This document shows positions 51,264 through 60,467 of a stretch of DNA of 64,000 bases, piece after piece. A program made the position numbers and the translations under genes. Below the pieces are notes generated by a model that was given only the letters and a program-made list of their open reading frames with translations, was not told the DNA's origin and did no database searches. The first letter of the stretch is position 1, and each line of letters opens with the position of its first letter. Source of the stretch: Martinezella tropici (GTDB lineage Bacteria; Pseudomonadota; Alphaproteobacteria; Rhizobiales; Rhizobiaceae); assembly GCA_000799755.1 (NCBI GenBank), contig JUHI01000002.1:372001-436000 (forward strand). Reading direction: 5' to 3'.

Positions 51264-53714
51264 GTGATGAAGGAACTGCCCGCTACCGCAAAGACCGTCG
51301 TCATCGGCGGCGGCATCATCGGCTGCTCGACCGCTTACCATCTCGGCAAGCTCGGCTTTACCGATACCGTGCTGCTGGAGCGCAAGAAGCTGACTTCGGG
51401 CACGACGTTCCATGCAGCCGGCCTTGTCGGTCAGCTGCGCACCAGCGCCAACATCACGCAGATGCTCGGCTATTCCGTCGACCTCTACAAGAAGCTCGAG
51501 GCGGAGACGGGCCTTGCCACCGGCTGGAAGATGAATGGCGGTCTGCGGCTTGCCTGCAACGAGGAGCGCTGGACGGAGGTGAAGCGGCAGGCGACGACGG
51601 CACAATCCTTCGGCCTGCAGATGCATCTGCTGACGCCCAAGGAGGCTTTTGATCTTTGGCCGCTGATGGATGTGGACGATCTCGTCGGCGCTGCCTTCCT
51701 GCCGACCGACGGGCAGGCCAACCCGTCCGATATCACCCAGGCGCTGGCCAAGGGCGCCCGCATGAGCGGTGTGTCGATTTTCGAGGATACGGAAGTTCTT
51801 GATCTGGAGATCGACAAGGGCCGCATCCGCGCCGTCATCACCGAGAAAGGCCGCATCGAATGCGAGCGCGTCGTCGTCTGCGCCGGGCAGTGGACGCGGA
51901 CCTTTGCCGGCCGTTTCGGTGTCAATGTGCCGCTCGTTTCGGTCGAGCATCAATATCTCATCACCGAATCCTTCGGCGTGCCTTCCAACCTGCCGACGCT
52001 GCGCGATCCCGACCGGCTGACCTATTACAAGGAAGAGGTCGGCGGGCTGGTCATGGGCGGCTATGAGCCTAATCCGATTCCCTGGGCACTCGATGGAATC
52101 CCCAGGGATTTCCACTACACGCTGCTCGACAGCAATTTCGATCATTTCGAGCAGATCATGGAGCAGGCGCTGGTGCGCGTGCCGGCGCTGCAGACAGCCG
52201 GGGTCAAGCAGTTGCTGTGCGGCCCGGAGAGCTTTACGCCCGACGGCAACTTCATTCTCGGCGAGGCGCCGGAGCTGAAGAATTTCTTCGTCGGCGCCGG
52301 CTTCAATGCTTTCGGTATCGCTTCGGCCGGCGGCGCCGGCATGGCACTTGCCGAATGGGTCGCCAAGGGCGAGCCGCCCTATGATCTCTGGCCTGTTGAT
52401 ATCAGGCGTTTCGGCCGTCCGCATTTCGACACGGATTGGGTGCGCACCCGCACGCTGGAAGCCTATGGCAAGCATTACACCATGGCGTGGCCTTTCGAAG
52501 AGCATTCCAGTGGTCGGCCCTGCCGCAAGTCGCCGCTTTACGATCGCCTGAAGGCGCAGGGCGCCTGCTTCGGCGAAAAGCTCGGCTGGGAGCGGCCGAA
52601 CTGGTTTGCCGATCTTTTTGCCGGCGAGGAACCGAAGGATATCTATACCTATGGCCGCCAGAACTGGTTCGATGCCGTCGGGCGGGAGCATAAAGCCGTT
52701 CGTGAGGCGGCCGTCATCTTCGACCAGACCTCCTTTGCCAAATTCGTGCTGAAAGGCAGGGATGCAGAGGCGGCGATCTCGTGGATTGCCGCCAATGACG
52801 TCGCCAAGCCCGTCGGTTCTTTGACCTATACGCAGATGCTGAACGATCGGGGCGGCATCGAATGCGACGTCACCGTTGCCCGCACCGCCGAGAATGAGTT
52901 CTACATCACCACTGGCACCGGCTTTGCCACTCACGACTTCGACTGGATTGCCCGCAATATTCCAGCGGAGATGCATGCGGAGCTGGTGGATGTGACATCG
53001 GCCTATTCGGTGCTGTCGCTGATGGGGCCGAAGTCGCGTGCGATCTTGCAGGCCGTGACCTCGGACGACGTTTCGAATGCCTCATTCCCGTTCGGCAAGG
53101 TTCGGACCGTTGGCATTGCCGGCTGCCCCGTCAGGGCGCTGCGCATCACCTATGTCGGCGAACTCGGCTACGAGCTGCATGTGCCCGTCGAATATGCCGC
53201 TACCGTCTACGATGTGCTGATGGCGGCGGGGCGCGAGCATGGTCTTATCAACGCTGGCTATCGTGCCATCGAGAGCTGCCGGCTGGAGAAGGGTTATCGC
53301 GCCTGGGGTTCCGATATCGGGCCGGATCACACGCCGGTCGAAGCCGGGCTTGCCTGGGCGGTGAAGATGAAGAAGGGCACGCCGTTTCGTGGCCGCGAGG
53401 CGATCGAGCGGCAACTGGCCTCGGGCGTGAAAAAGATGCTCGCCTGCTTCGTGCCCGATGATCCCGAGGTCGTGCTTCTCGGCCGCGAGACGATCTATCG
53501 CAACGGGCAGCGCGTCGGCTGGCTGTCGAGCGGCGGCTACGGCTACACGATCGGCAAGGCGATCGGCTACGGCTATGTCCGCGATCCCGGCGGCGTGACG
53601 GAGGATTTCGTGCTGTCCGGCCGCTACGAGCTCGATGTCGCACAGAGCCGCGCACCGTGCCAGGTGTCGCTGAAGCCGCTCTATGATCCGCAGATGGTGC
53701 GCATCAAGGGGTGA
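51264..53714 (+). CDS. FAD-dependent dimethylglycine/sarcosine dehydrogenase-like protein with GcvT domain
   Basis: This 816-residue protein has an N-terminal DAO-type FAD domain (VVIGGGIIGCSTAYHLGKLG, residues 12-31). The histidine of TSGTTFHAAGLVG near 50 corresponds to the covalent FAD site of this family. A FAO-type linker and C-terminal GcvT aminomethyltransferase domains follow (from about 430; LMGPKSRAILQAV, YRAIESCRLEKGYRAWGSDI). Such enzymes demethylate dimethylglycine or sarcosine and pass the one-carbon unit to tetrahydrofolate. It forms a unit with the kinase-like gene under probable DeoR control. Confidence 0.9.
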   Translation: MMKELPATAKTVVIGGGIIGCSTAYHLGKLGFTDTVLLERKKLTSGTTFHAAGLVGQLRTSANITQMLGYSVDLYKKLEAETGLATGWKMNGGLRLACNEERWTEVKRQATTAQSFGLQMHLLTPKEAFDLWPLMDVDDLVGAAFLPTDGQANPSDITQALAKGARMSGVSIFEDTEVLDLEIDKGRIRAVITEKGRIECERVVVCAGQWTRTFAGRFGVNVPLVSVEHQYLITESFGVPSNLPTLRDPDRLTYYKEEVGGLVMGGYEPNPIPWALDGIPRDFHYTLLDSNFDHFEQIMEQALVRVPALQTAGVKQLLCGPESFTPDGNFILGEAPELKNFFVGAGFNAFGIASAGGAGMALAEWVAKGEPPYDLWPVDIRRFGRPHFDTDWVRTRTLEAYGKHYTMAWPFEEHSSGRPCRKSPLYDRLKAQGACFGEKLGWERPNWFADLFAGEEPKDIYTYGRQNWFDAVGREHKAVREAAVIFDQTSFAKFVLKGRDAEAAISWIAANDVAKPVGSLTYTQMLNDRGGIECDVTVARTAENEFYITTGTGFATHDFDWIARNIPAEMHAELVDVTSAYSVLSLMGPKSRAILQAVTSDDVSNASFPFGKVRTVGIAGCPVRALRITYVGELGYELHVPVEYAATVYDVLMAAGREHGLINAGYRAIESCRLEKGYRAWGSDIGPDHTPVEAGLAWAVKMKKGTPFRGREAIERQLASGVKKMLACFVPDDPEVVLLGRETIYRNGQRVGWLSSGGYGYTIGKAIGYGYVRDPGGVTEDFVLSGRYELDVAQSRAPCQVSLKPLYDPQMVRIKG

Positions 53715-53741
53715 TTGCCGAGAGGCGAACGAGTTGTTGCT

Positions 53742-54071
53742 TCACTGCTTTTCAGACGTGTTCCCGCCGTGGAACTTGCCGAAGTGACGTGCGGCAAACA
53801 AGGCGAGTGCAAATGCGCCGAGGCCAATGGCGAGCGCATCCAATCCATCATCCCAATGCAGTGAGCCGGGCGTGACAAGAAGCAGGTACGCAACCACGAG
53901 ATTGGCGAAGCCCCAGACGACATTGACTGTCGACGACGAGAGCCCGACGCCGTGGGGCTTGGCGAAAGGGGATTGAAAGGATCTGCCGAGGACGCCGCTG
54001 ACCAGGTGCGGGACCGCATTCATAAGAAAGACGCCGCCGAAGAACAGCAGCAGGTAATGGAGCAAATTCAT
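53742..54071 (-). CDS. Small membrane protein of unknown function
   Basis: This 109-residue protein has three predicted helices (about 4-22, 48-68 and 78-98) and a polar, histidine-containing C-terminus. I do not recognise a domain; similar short membrane proteins occur widely in rhizobia. It is convergent with the dimethylglycine-dehydrogenase-like gene, 27 bases away, and followed by 149 bases without a feature. Codon bias and a clean ATG support it as real. Confidence 0.72.
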   Translation of the reverse strand: MNLLHYLLLFFGGVFLMNAVPHLVSGVLGRSFQSPFAKPHGVGLSSSTVNVVWGFANLVVAYLLLVTPGSLHWDDGLDALAIGLGAFALALFAARHFGKFHGGNTSEKQ

Positions 54072-54220
54072 CTTGACGGTTCCGCTTGGCCGATTTGTGG
54101 ATGATATTCCGGTCCCTGTATGTTTCGAACAGATAGTCAGCGGAGCTTACGGTTTTTCCCGGTGCTCGCAATGACTTCAATTGGTAAATCTGTGCGGTCG
54201 GCAGGCGCGGGAGGCGTTTA

Positions 54221-54685
54221 TCAGGGAACTGAAATCTTCGCGGGTGTCTTCATGAAGCGTTGGCGGACTATGCCTTCGTTTTCCCAAACTTCCGACGGCG
54301 CGAAACCGCAGCTTTGGTAAGCCCGCCGTGCTGCCAAACCGCCGGCGGTTTCCTCGGTGAAGGTATCCACGTAGATGACGCAATTCGGGCAAGCACATGC
54401 GATGGCTGCCTCGATCAACCTTCGACCAATGCCGCAACGACGATATGCCGGCGTAACCGCAAGCCAGCGTATCCAGAACGCGTCGGCTGATCCCCCGAGC
54501 AGGATGCCTCCGGCAAACGGCGGGCCATCGACAATTCTGGCGCAAAGAGCCTGCTTCCGATCGATCTTCGGAGCCAGGGTCGCCGAAAAATCGGGCATTG
54601 GGCCAAAGAGCCCAGCGACCGCTTCCGACAGTTCGATCCACGGCACGATGTCAGCATGTGTGGCCGGATGGATCTGGATCTGCAT
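54221..54685 (-). CDS. GNAT-family N-acetyltransferase
   Basis: This 154-residue protein has the acetyl-CoA loop in WLAVTPAYRRCGIGRRLIEAA near residues 72-92 and a closing AARRAYQSCGFAPSE segment, both diagnostic of GNAT folds. I chose ATG 54685, with GAGG upstream, over a TTG at 54700. It follows the P-loop protein gene in the same direction, 30 bases apart. The substrate is unknown. Confidence 0.85.
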   Translation of the reverse strand: MQIQIHPATHADIVPWIELSEAVAGLFGPMPDFSATLAPKIDRKQALCARIVDGPPFAGGILLGGSADAFWIRWLAVTPAYRRCGIGRRLIEAAIACACPNCVIYVDTFTEETAGGLAARRAYQSCGFAPSEVWENEGIVRQRFMKTPAKISVP

Positions 54686-54715
54686 GTCGACCTCAAGCAA
54701 GATTTCCGATGTCGC

Positions 54716-55255
54716 CTACTGTCTCTTCGGCAGATCCCAGGCCCGGTAGAGGCTATTGAGTGCCTCCGCCGTGTGGCACTCCACCGTCGGTAACTCGGAT
54801 TCCTCAAGGATTTTCGTGTATTTGACGCTGCTGTTGCGGGTCTTCACGAGTATCCAGTGGATCATCTCCCACTTGATGCTGTCCTTGGCGCCTTCGAGAT
54901 GCCCGGCTCGGTCCGAGCGGTTGGAGAGCGTGCGCTTCAGATAACGGGTAAAACGCAGCCAGTGATTGGAGGTTATGAGGATAGCGCCGGTTGCGCGCAC
55001 CAAACGCTGGGGCATCAGGCGCGTATAGTTACCCTCCATGATCCATTGTTCGCCAAGAATCGCCGCATCATGAAGCGCCGCGAACTCTGCTTCCGGACGC
55101 TGCTGCCAATCCGTATGGGGCAGATGGTGAAGCTGATCGAGATGAACCGTTGGAAAGCCAAGTTTTTTGGAAAGTGCAACCGCCAGGGTCGACTTGCCGG
55201 CATTGGAAGGGCCGAGCACGACAATGCGCTCGCCAAGGGAATGCAAGGGAAGCAT
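54716..55255 (-). CDS. P-loop nucleotide kinase-like protein
   Basis: This roughly 179-residue protein has the Walker A motif VVLGPSNAGKSTLAVALSKK (about 11-30), followed by FPTVHLDQLHHLP and the central WIMEGNYTRLMPQRL. This pattern is seen in adenylate-kinase-like topology-modulation (FlaR-type) proteins. The start is uncertain: ATG 55255 precedes the homologous region but lacks a good ribosome site, and the frame is open to 55372. The physiological role is unknown. Confidence 0.72.
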   Translation of the reverse strand: MLPLHSLGERIVVLGPSNAGKSTLAVALSKKLGFPTVHLDQLHHLPHTDWQQRPEAEFAALHDAAILGEQWIMEGNYTRLMPQRLVRATGAILITSNHWLRFTRYLKRTLSNRSDRAGHLEGAKDSIKWEMIHWILVKTRNSSVKYTKILEESELPTVECHTAEALNSLYRAWDLPKRQ

Positions 55256-55486
55256 GAGGAGGCACCGGTCGAAAAGATGGGATGGCTTCCATTGGCTGAA
55301 GCGAAGGGAGTTGTCAACGCTTGCTTGCCTGGCTGCTGCCGTCGAAAGCTCCTCAGAGAGGGGCAGAGCCAAGCGGCGGCGCTGGTCAAAAACTGTGATC
55401 TCCTCTTCATGGCCTCAGCCATTTCTTGACATGCCGTCGCTTTCATCCTCAATCGGACTGCTGACAACAGACGGAGACGAAGGACG

Positions 55487-56188
55487 ATGGTGGAAGCGAA
55501 CATCAAGCTTGAGGAAAGCTGGAAAGAGGCGCTGTCTCCGGAATTCGAGAGCGACTACATGCAGCAGCTCAAGGCTTTCCTCGTCGAGGAGAAGCAGCGC
55601 GGCAAGGTGATCTTCCCGCGCGGCAGCGAATATTTCCGCGCGCTCGATCTGACGCCGATCGACGAGGTGCAGGTGGTCATCCTCGGGCAGGACCCCTATC
55701 ACGGCTTCGGTCAGGCGCATGGGCTTTGCTTCAGCGTGCGCCCCGGCGTTCGCATTCCGCCGTCGCTGGTCAATATCTACAAGGAACTGGAAACCGATCT
55801 CGGCATTCCGCCGGCTCGTCACGGCTTTCTGGAAAGCTGGGCGAAGCAGGGCGTGCTGCTGCTCAACAGCGTGCTGACGGTCGAGGAATCGCAGGCTGCG
55901 TCGCATCAGGGCAAGGGCTGGGAGCGCTTTACGGACGCCGTGATCCGCAGGGTGAACGACGAGTGTGATGGCGTCGTATTCATGCTCTGGGGTTCCTATG
56001 CGCAGAAGAAGGCCGCCTTCGTCGATACCGATCGCCATCTCGTGCTGAAATCCGTCCATCCTTCGCCGCTGTCGGCCCATAATGGTTTCTTCGGCTGCCG
56101 GCATTTCTCCAAGGCCAACGCCTATCTGGCCGAGCATGGCAGAGATCCCATCGACTGGTCCCTGCCGAGCAATCCGGAACAGCAGTGA
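55487..56188 (+). CDS. ung: Uracil-DNA glycosylase, family 1
   Basis: This 233-residue protein has the catalytic water-activating motif [20 protein letters not shown] near residues 63-82 and the DNA-intercalation motif [13 protein letters not shown] near 195. It removes uracil from DNA to start base-excision repair. It is monocistronic, divergent from the P-loop protein gene, and GACGAAGGACG lies near its ATG at 55487. Length and motifs match family 1 enzymes. Confidence 0.96.
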   Translation: MVEANIKLEESWKEALSPEFESDYMQQLKAFLVEEKQRGKVIFPRGSEYFRALDLTPIDEVQVVILGQDPYHGFGQAHGLCFSVRPGVRIPPSLVNIYKELETDLGIPPARHGFLESWAKQGVLLLNSVLTVEESQAASHQGKGWERFTDAVIRRVNDECDGVVFMLWGSYAQKKAAFVDTDRHLVLKSVHPSPLSAHNGFFGCRHFSKANAYLAEHGRDPIDWSLPSNPEQQ

Positions 56189-56210
56189 GGTCACGCTTCT
56201 TCTCTGTCAT

Positions 56211-56238
56211 AGTGAACGATCAGAATTTATTGTTCACT
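56211..56238. promoter_or_regulatory. Dyad AGTGAAC-N14-GTTCACT
   Basis: A perfect 7-base inverted repeat lies 110 bases before the ring-cleaving dioxygenase gene. Quinone-responsive repressors usually control this gene pair, so it is a good operator candidate. The repressor is not encoded nearby. Confidence 0.5.
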
Positions 56239-56347
56239 CACTGAAGACAATCCGTTTGGCTATTGGGGGCTATCGAAACAGGCCCGGGAAGACCATCTTC
56301 TGCCCATGAGAAACGCCTGCCGGTGCAGGCGAGCAAAGGGGTTTAAG

Positions 56348-57280
56348 ATGCTTAACCAGATCAAAGGTCTTCACCACGTTACCTCGATGGCGGAAGACGC
56401 CCGCACCAACAACAAATTCTTCACGGACACGCTCGGCCTGCGCCGCGTCAAGAAGACGGTGAATTTCGACGCTCCCGATGTCTATCACCTTTACTATGGT
56501 GACGAGATCGGCACGCCCGGCACAATCATGACCTACTTCCCGTTCCCGAAGATGGCGCGCGGTCGCCCGGGTACCGGCGAAGTCGGCAATACCGTCTATT
56601 CCGTTCCGGAAGGTGCCATCGGCTACTGGACAGAACGCCTCGGCCAACATGGCGTCGAGGGCCTGAAGGCCGACGAATCCTTCGGCCAGAAGCGGCTGCA
56701 TTTCGCCGGTCCGGATGGTGACGGCTTTGCGCTGGTCGAGGTCAAGGACGATGCTCGTCTGCCCTGGACGCATAACGGCGTCGATGCCGAACATGCCATC
56801 CGCGGCTTCCATTCCGTCGCCATGCGGTTGAGGGATGAGGGCGCAACCGCCGAACTGCTGAAATACATGGGCTACGAAGTCGTCGACACCCATGAAGGCG
56901 TCAAGCGGCTTGCCATTCCCGGCGGCAACGGTGCCGACTATGTCGACCTCGAAACCATGCCGAACATCAACCGGGCTCTTCCGGGCGCAGGCTCCGTCCA
57001 CCATGTCGCCTTTGCCGTCGAGAACCGCGCAAAGCAGCTTGAAGTGCGCAAGGCGCTGATGGACACGGGCTATCAGGTTACGCCGGTCATCGACCGCGAC
57101 TACTTCTGGGCGATCTACTTCCGTACGCCGGGCGGCGTGCTGTTCGAAGTCGCCACCAATGAACCCGGCTTCAACCGCGACGAGGATACCGCTCATCTCG
57201 GCGAAGCGCTGAAACTGCCCGAGCAGCATGCGCATCTGCGTGGGCTGATCGAGCAACATCTGGAGCCGCTGGAAGGCTAA
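56348..57280 (+). CDS. VOC-family ring-cleaving dioxygenase (MhqO-like)
   Basis: This 310-residue protein has two vicinal-oxygen-chelate domains. Metal ligands are visible in IKGLHHVTSMAED near residue 8, GSVHHVAFAVEN near 220 and GVLFEVATNEPGF near 265. Relatives (MhqO/MhqA, PcpA, LinE) cleave hydroquinone or catechol-type compounds. The pair with the following alpha/beta hydrolase mirrors Bacillus mhqO/mhqD detoxification genes. ATG 56348, preceded by AAAGGGG, is preferred to an in-frame start at 56306. Confidence 0.9.
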   Translation: MLNQIKGLHHVTSMAEDARTNNKFFTDTLGLRRVKKTVNFDAPDVYHLYYGDEIGTPGTIMTYFPFPKMARGRPGTGEVGNTVYSVPEGAIGYWTERLGQHGVEGLKADESFGQKRLHFAGPDGDGFALVEVKDDARLPWTHNGVDAEHAIRGFHSVAMRLRDEGATAELLKYMGYEVVDTHEGVKRLAIPGGNGADYVDLETMPNINRALPGAGSVHHVAFAVENRAKQLEVRKALMDTGYQVTPVIDRDYFWAIYFRTPGGVLFEVATNEPGFNRDEDTAHLGEALKLPEQHAHLRGLIEQHLEPLEG

Positions 57281-57294
57281 TCGGAGGAAGGACT

Positions 57295-57906
57295 ATGACT
57301 GATACGAGTTATGTGCACCGGCTGAAGGCCGGTGCATCCGGAAAGCCGATTTTCTTCACTTTCCACGGCACCGGCGGCGACGAGAACCAGTTCTTCGATT
57401 TCGCCGCCCGGCTGCTGCCGGACGCGACCATCGTATCGCCTCGCGGCGATGTCTCGGAACATGGGGCAGCGCGCTTCTTCCGCCGGACGGGCGAGGGCGT
57501 CTACGACATGGCCGATCTCGCCCGGGCGACGGAAAAGATGGCGAACTATGTCTCGGGTCTGGCGGCGGAGTATGGCGCGTCGCAGGTGCTCGGACTCGGG
57601 TTTTCCAACGGCGCGAATATTCTTGCCAACGTGCTGATCGAGCATGGTAATCTCTTCGACGCGGCCGTGCTGATGCATCCGCTCATCCCGTTCCAGCCGA
57701 AGGATAATGCCCGGTTGCAGGGCCGGCGCGTGCTGATCACGGCAGGCGAACGTGATCCGATAGCGCCCGCGCCGGTGACCAAGGCGCTCGCCGACTACTT
57801 TGCGCGGCAGGATGCCGAGGTCACGCTCGACTGGCATGCTGGCGGCCACGATATCAGGCCCAACGAGATCGAAGCCATCCGCACTTTCCTTGCGCCTTAT
57901 GCATGA
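57295..57906 (+). CDS. Alpha/beta hydrolase, phospholipase/carboxylesterase type (MhqD-like)
   Basis: This 203-residue hydrolase has the nucleophile motif LGFSNGANI near residue 101, the aspartate in GERDPIAP near 150 and the histidine in WHAGGHDI near 183, so the catalytic triad is complete. It is encoded 14 bases after the ring-cleaving dioxygenase. It probably hydrolyses the ring-opened product or works with it in quinone detoxification. GGAGGAAGGACT precedes ATG 57295. Confidence 0.9.
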   Translation: MTDTSYVHRLKAGASGKPIFFTFHGTGGDENQFFDFAARLLPDATIVSPRGDVSEHGAARFFRRTGEGVYDMADLARATEKMANYVSGLAAEYGASQVLGLGFSNGANILANVLIEHGNLFDAAVLMHPLIPFQPKDNARLQGRRVLITAGERDPIAPAPVTKALADYFARQDAEVTLDWHAGGHDIRPNEIEAIRTFLAPYA

Positions 57907-57910
57907 AGCC

Positions 57911-57950
57911 GGCGACGCGTCAGAGCACTTCTGGCGCGTCGCCTCTATTT
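57911..57950 (+). terminator. Terminator hairpin after the MhqD-like gene
   Basis: GGCGACGCG (57911-57919) pairs with CGCGTCGCC (57935-57943) and is followed by TCTATTT. It also overlaps the stop of the convergent lipoprotein gene. Confidence 0.65.
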
Positions 57951-58370
57951 GCCGATCTGGCGCAACATCACCTTCGCTTCCGAGGCCGCGGCAAGCTTTC
58001 CCTTCTCGTCGACATAATCCGTTCCGCAGAAACGGGTGAGATTGGCAAAATCCATGCTGTCCGGTTGAGCGTGCTTCCTGTCGGCAATGACGATACGCCA
58101 GGCGCAGCCGAGCATTTTATCCGGTTGGATCGCCTCGTCGCAGCCGGTGCTCAGGCAGAGGGCGACATGTTTCTGCGCACGGTACCCGCCTGCGATGGCT
58201 TCATCATAATCGGCCTTCCAGCTTTTACGTGTATGTTCGCAGCGGGCGGGGTTGGTGCTTTGACTGCATTGCACTGTCACGTCGACATAGGTTTGCGCCG
58301 GCGGCCATAACGGACCGTCGACCAAGCTGACGCAGCCGCATGCAAACAAAGTGGCTGACAGCAAGCGCAA
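57945..58370 (-). CDS. Small cysteine-rich putative lipoprotein
   Basis: This 141-residue protein begins with a short hydrophobic stretch and LFACGC, which could serve as a lipobox with the cysteine at residue 11. The stretch is short for a signal peptide. It contains about eight cysteines and no recognised domain. The start is TTG at 58370, with GGAG 6 bases upstream. It is convergent with the MhqD-like gene. I assign no function. Confidence 0.65.
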   Translation of the reverse strand: MRLLSATLFACGCVSLVDGPLWPPAQTYVDVTVQCSQSTNPARCEHTRKSWKADYDEAIAGGYRAQKHVALCLSTGCDEAIQPDKMLGCAWRIVIADRKHAQPDSMDFANLTRFCGTDYVDEKGKLAAASEAKVMLRQIGK

Positions 58371-58613
58371 CTGATTCTCCTTCGACGAAGTCGTCAGAAC
58401 CCTAGAGCGATCGCCGATATGTTCAAGATCAATACGATCCTACCAATACCAATGGGTAGGGAAGTGTTTTCGATCGCCGACCGGAAAGAGGCGTGACCTT
58501 CCTGCAACCCCTGCCATCTTCCGGCATCAGCGACACCCAACGGCGCAAGCTTTGCTTGTAGGCGTCAAGACTGCCCGCTAATGCTCTGCCGCTACAGGGC
58601 GGGGGATTTTGTC

Positions 58614-59510
58614 GTGACGCTGGCGGAACAGCAGCAATACAGGTTGGGCGTGGCCTATGTCGCGGCTTCGGCGCTGGCATGGTCGACTTCCGGTCTCTTC
58701 GTGCGGGCGATCCATGCCGACCTGATGACCATTCTGTTCTGCCGCGGAATCGTGTCCGGCCTTGGCGTCTTCGCGCTGTTTTTCTATATCGAGCGGCGTA
58801 ACGCCTTTCGTGTGTTGCGCTCCATGCGCGGCCCCTCGCTGGCGGCGACTATCTTTTCCACCGCCTCCATGATCAGCGGTATCGGCTCGATCTACTATAC
58901 GTCGGTTGCCGATGCGATGGTCATCTACGCGACGGTGCCTTTCGTCACGGCGGGCGTCGCCTTCCTCTTCATCGGCGAGCGTCCCAACAGGAGGACGCTG
59001 ATCGCCAGCGGTATCGCCTTCATCGGCGTGCTCGTCATGCTTTCCGGTCACGGAAGCGATGGCGGGAGCTGGCTCGGCAAGGGGCTTGCCGCCATCATGA
59101 CGCTGACGGTCGCAGCCCTTGCCGTCGTCATGCGCCAGCATCGCAATGTGCCGATGCTGCCGGCCATGGCCTTGTCCGCCTGGCTTTGCTCCTTCGTGAC
59201 CTTCTGGTTTGCCTCGCCGCTATCGATCTCCGGTCAGGATCTCGGCCTTATCATCGCCTTCGGCATCGTCCAGAATGCTATGGGCCTCAGTCTCTATACG
59301 TTCGGCTCGCGGCTGGTGCCGGCCTCGGATGCCGCCCTGCTGACCGCGCTCGAAGTGCCGCTGACGCCGCTCTGGGTCTGGATGCTTTTCGCCGAACGTC
59401 CCTCGACGGCGACGCTCATCGGCGGCCCGATCGTGCTTGCCGCGCTTTTCGGACATATCCTGTTGGAAATACGACGGAATCGGGCGGTAACATCGGTGCG
59501 GGCGCATTGA
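58614..59510 (+). CDS. EamA/DMT-family transporter
   Basis: This roughly 298-residue, ten-helix protein has two EamA repeats: SALAWSTSGLFVRAIHADLM in repeat 1 and LGLIIAFGIVQNAMGLSLY with ALEVPLTPLWVWMLFAERPS in repeat 2. I favour GTG 58614, preceded by GGCGGGGGA, over ATG 58581, which lacks a ribosome site. It probably exports a small metabolite. It precedes a RidA and VOC pair in the same direction, 61 bases away. About 240 bases upstream hold only a weak hairpin around CCTACC/GGTAGG (58438-58459). Confidence 0.87.
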   Translation: MTLAEQQQYRLGVAYVAASALAWSTSGLFVRAIHADLMTILFCRGIVSGLGVFALFFYIERRNAFRVLRSMRGPSLAATIFSTASMISGIGSIYYTSVADAMVIYATVPFVTAGVAFLFIGERPNRRTLIASGIAFIGVLVMLSGHGSDGGSWLGKGLAAIMTLTVAALAVVMRQHRNVPMLPAMALSAWLCSFVTFWFASPLSISGQDLGLIIAFGIVQNAMGLSLYTFGSRLVPASDAALLTALEVPLTPLWVWMLFAERPSTATLIGGPIVLAALFGHILLEIRRNRAVTSVRAH

Positions 59511-59571
59511 GCGTCTTGCTCCTTTCATCACAAAATGCTGATATCGCGCCGGTCATCAGGAGTCGGTATCG

Positions 59572-59961
59572 ATGAAAAGAACGTTCAATCCCTCATCCGT
59601 CCGCCGCCCTTTCGGCAATTACAATCATGGTCTGCTGGTGCCGCCGGGCGCCAGCCTGCTGGTCACATCCGGCCAGCTCGGCGTCGGTCTCGACGATCGT
59701 ATTCCGTCTGACGTTACCGCCCAGGCCGAGATGTGTTTCAAGGCAATCGGCGCCATTCTGGAAGAGGCGGGCATGAGCTTTGCCGATGTCATCCGCATCG
59801 GCGGCTTCGTCACCACGCGCGAGGATTTTCCCGCCTATATGGCCGTGCGCGATCGTTACGTCCAAGATCCCGCGCCGGTCTCCACACTGCTGATCGTTGG
59901 CGGATTTACCCGCGCCGAATTTCTGGTTGAAGTCGAAGTCACGGCGGCAAAGGTGCTGTGA
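59572..59961 (+). CDS. RidA-family protein
   Basis: This 129-residue RidA/YjgF-family protein has LLVTSGQLGVGLDDRIPSDV near 28-47 and TLLIVGGFTRAEFLVEVEVT at the C-terminus. The usual catalytic arginine near the end corresponds to R112 in FTRAEFLVEVE. It is the second RidA protein of the window but is not close to the one in the aromatic operon. Its stop overlaps the start of the VOC gene (TGATG), which indicates translational coupling. Confidence 0.87.
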   Translation: MKRTFNPSSVRRPFGNYNHGLLVPPGASLLVTSGQLGVGLDDRIPSDVTAQAEMCFKAIGAILEEAGMSFADVIRIGGFVTTREDFPAYMAVRDRYVQDPAPVSTLLIVGGFTRAEFLVEVEVTAAKVL

Positions 59962-60467
59962 TGACCAATGGCCATCCGGAGCATGCGGCCGATCCGTCCA
60001 TGCCCCGCATCCTGGGGCTTTACGAAACGCATCTGACGGTTGCCGATCTGCAGCGTTCGATAGGATTCTATCGCGACATCCTGAAATTGGAACTTGCGAC
60101 CGTCATCGAAGACAGACGCGTCGCGTTCTTTTGGATCGACGACAAGCGGATGGGTATGCTCGGGCTATGGGAGACAGGCAGCGCGCCCTTGCGCATGCGG
60201 CTACACATTGCGTTCAGAACCTCTCTCGACGATCTCCTTCGTTCCGCCGCCGCTTTGAAGGCTCATGGCGTTCAACCGAAGGGCTTCAATGGCGAGCCGC
60301 TTGATGAGCCCGTCGTTCTCGGCTGGGTGCCGGCTGTTTCGCAGTACTTTTCCGATCCCGACGGGCATTCGATCGAATTCATCCATGTGCTTGAGGATGC
60401 GGCCGATCCCGGTTTCGGCGTAAAACCCTATTCGCAATGGCTGTCGCGGCCGAAACCGTCGGTTTGA
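59961..60467 (+). CDS. VOC/glyoxalase-like protein
   Basis: This 168-residue protein has a single vicinal-oxygen-chelate fold: YETHLTVADLQRSIGFYRDIL near 22-42 with the first histidine, and YFSDPDGHSIEFIHVLED near 130 with the final histidine/glutamate. It may be a glyoxalase-type isomerase, resistance protein or small dioxygenase. It is translationally coupled to the RidA gene. GTG 59958 is an alternative start. Confidence 0.85.
   Translation: MTNGHPEHAADPSMPRILGLYETHLTVADLQRSIGFYRDILKLELATVIEDRRVAFFWIDDKRMGMLGLWETGSAPLRMRLHIAFRTSLDDLLRSAAALKAHGVQPKGFNGEPLDEPVVLGWVPAVSQYFSDPDGHSIEFIHVLEDAADPGFGVKPYSQWLSRPKPSV

Noticed and set aside
50202..52976. A 924-codon minus-strand open frame opposite the kinase and dimethylglycine-dehydrogenase-like genes
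   Set aside because: The plus-strand proteins have clear domains throughout; the antisense frame has none and would cross their shared operon boundary.
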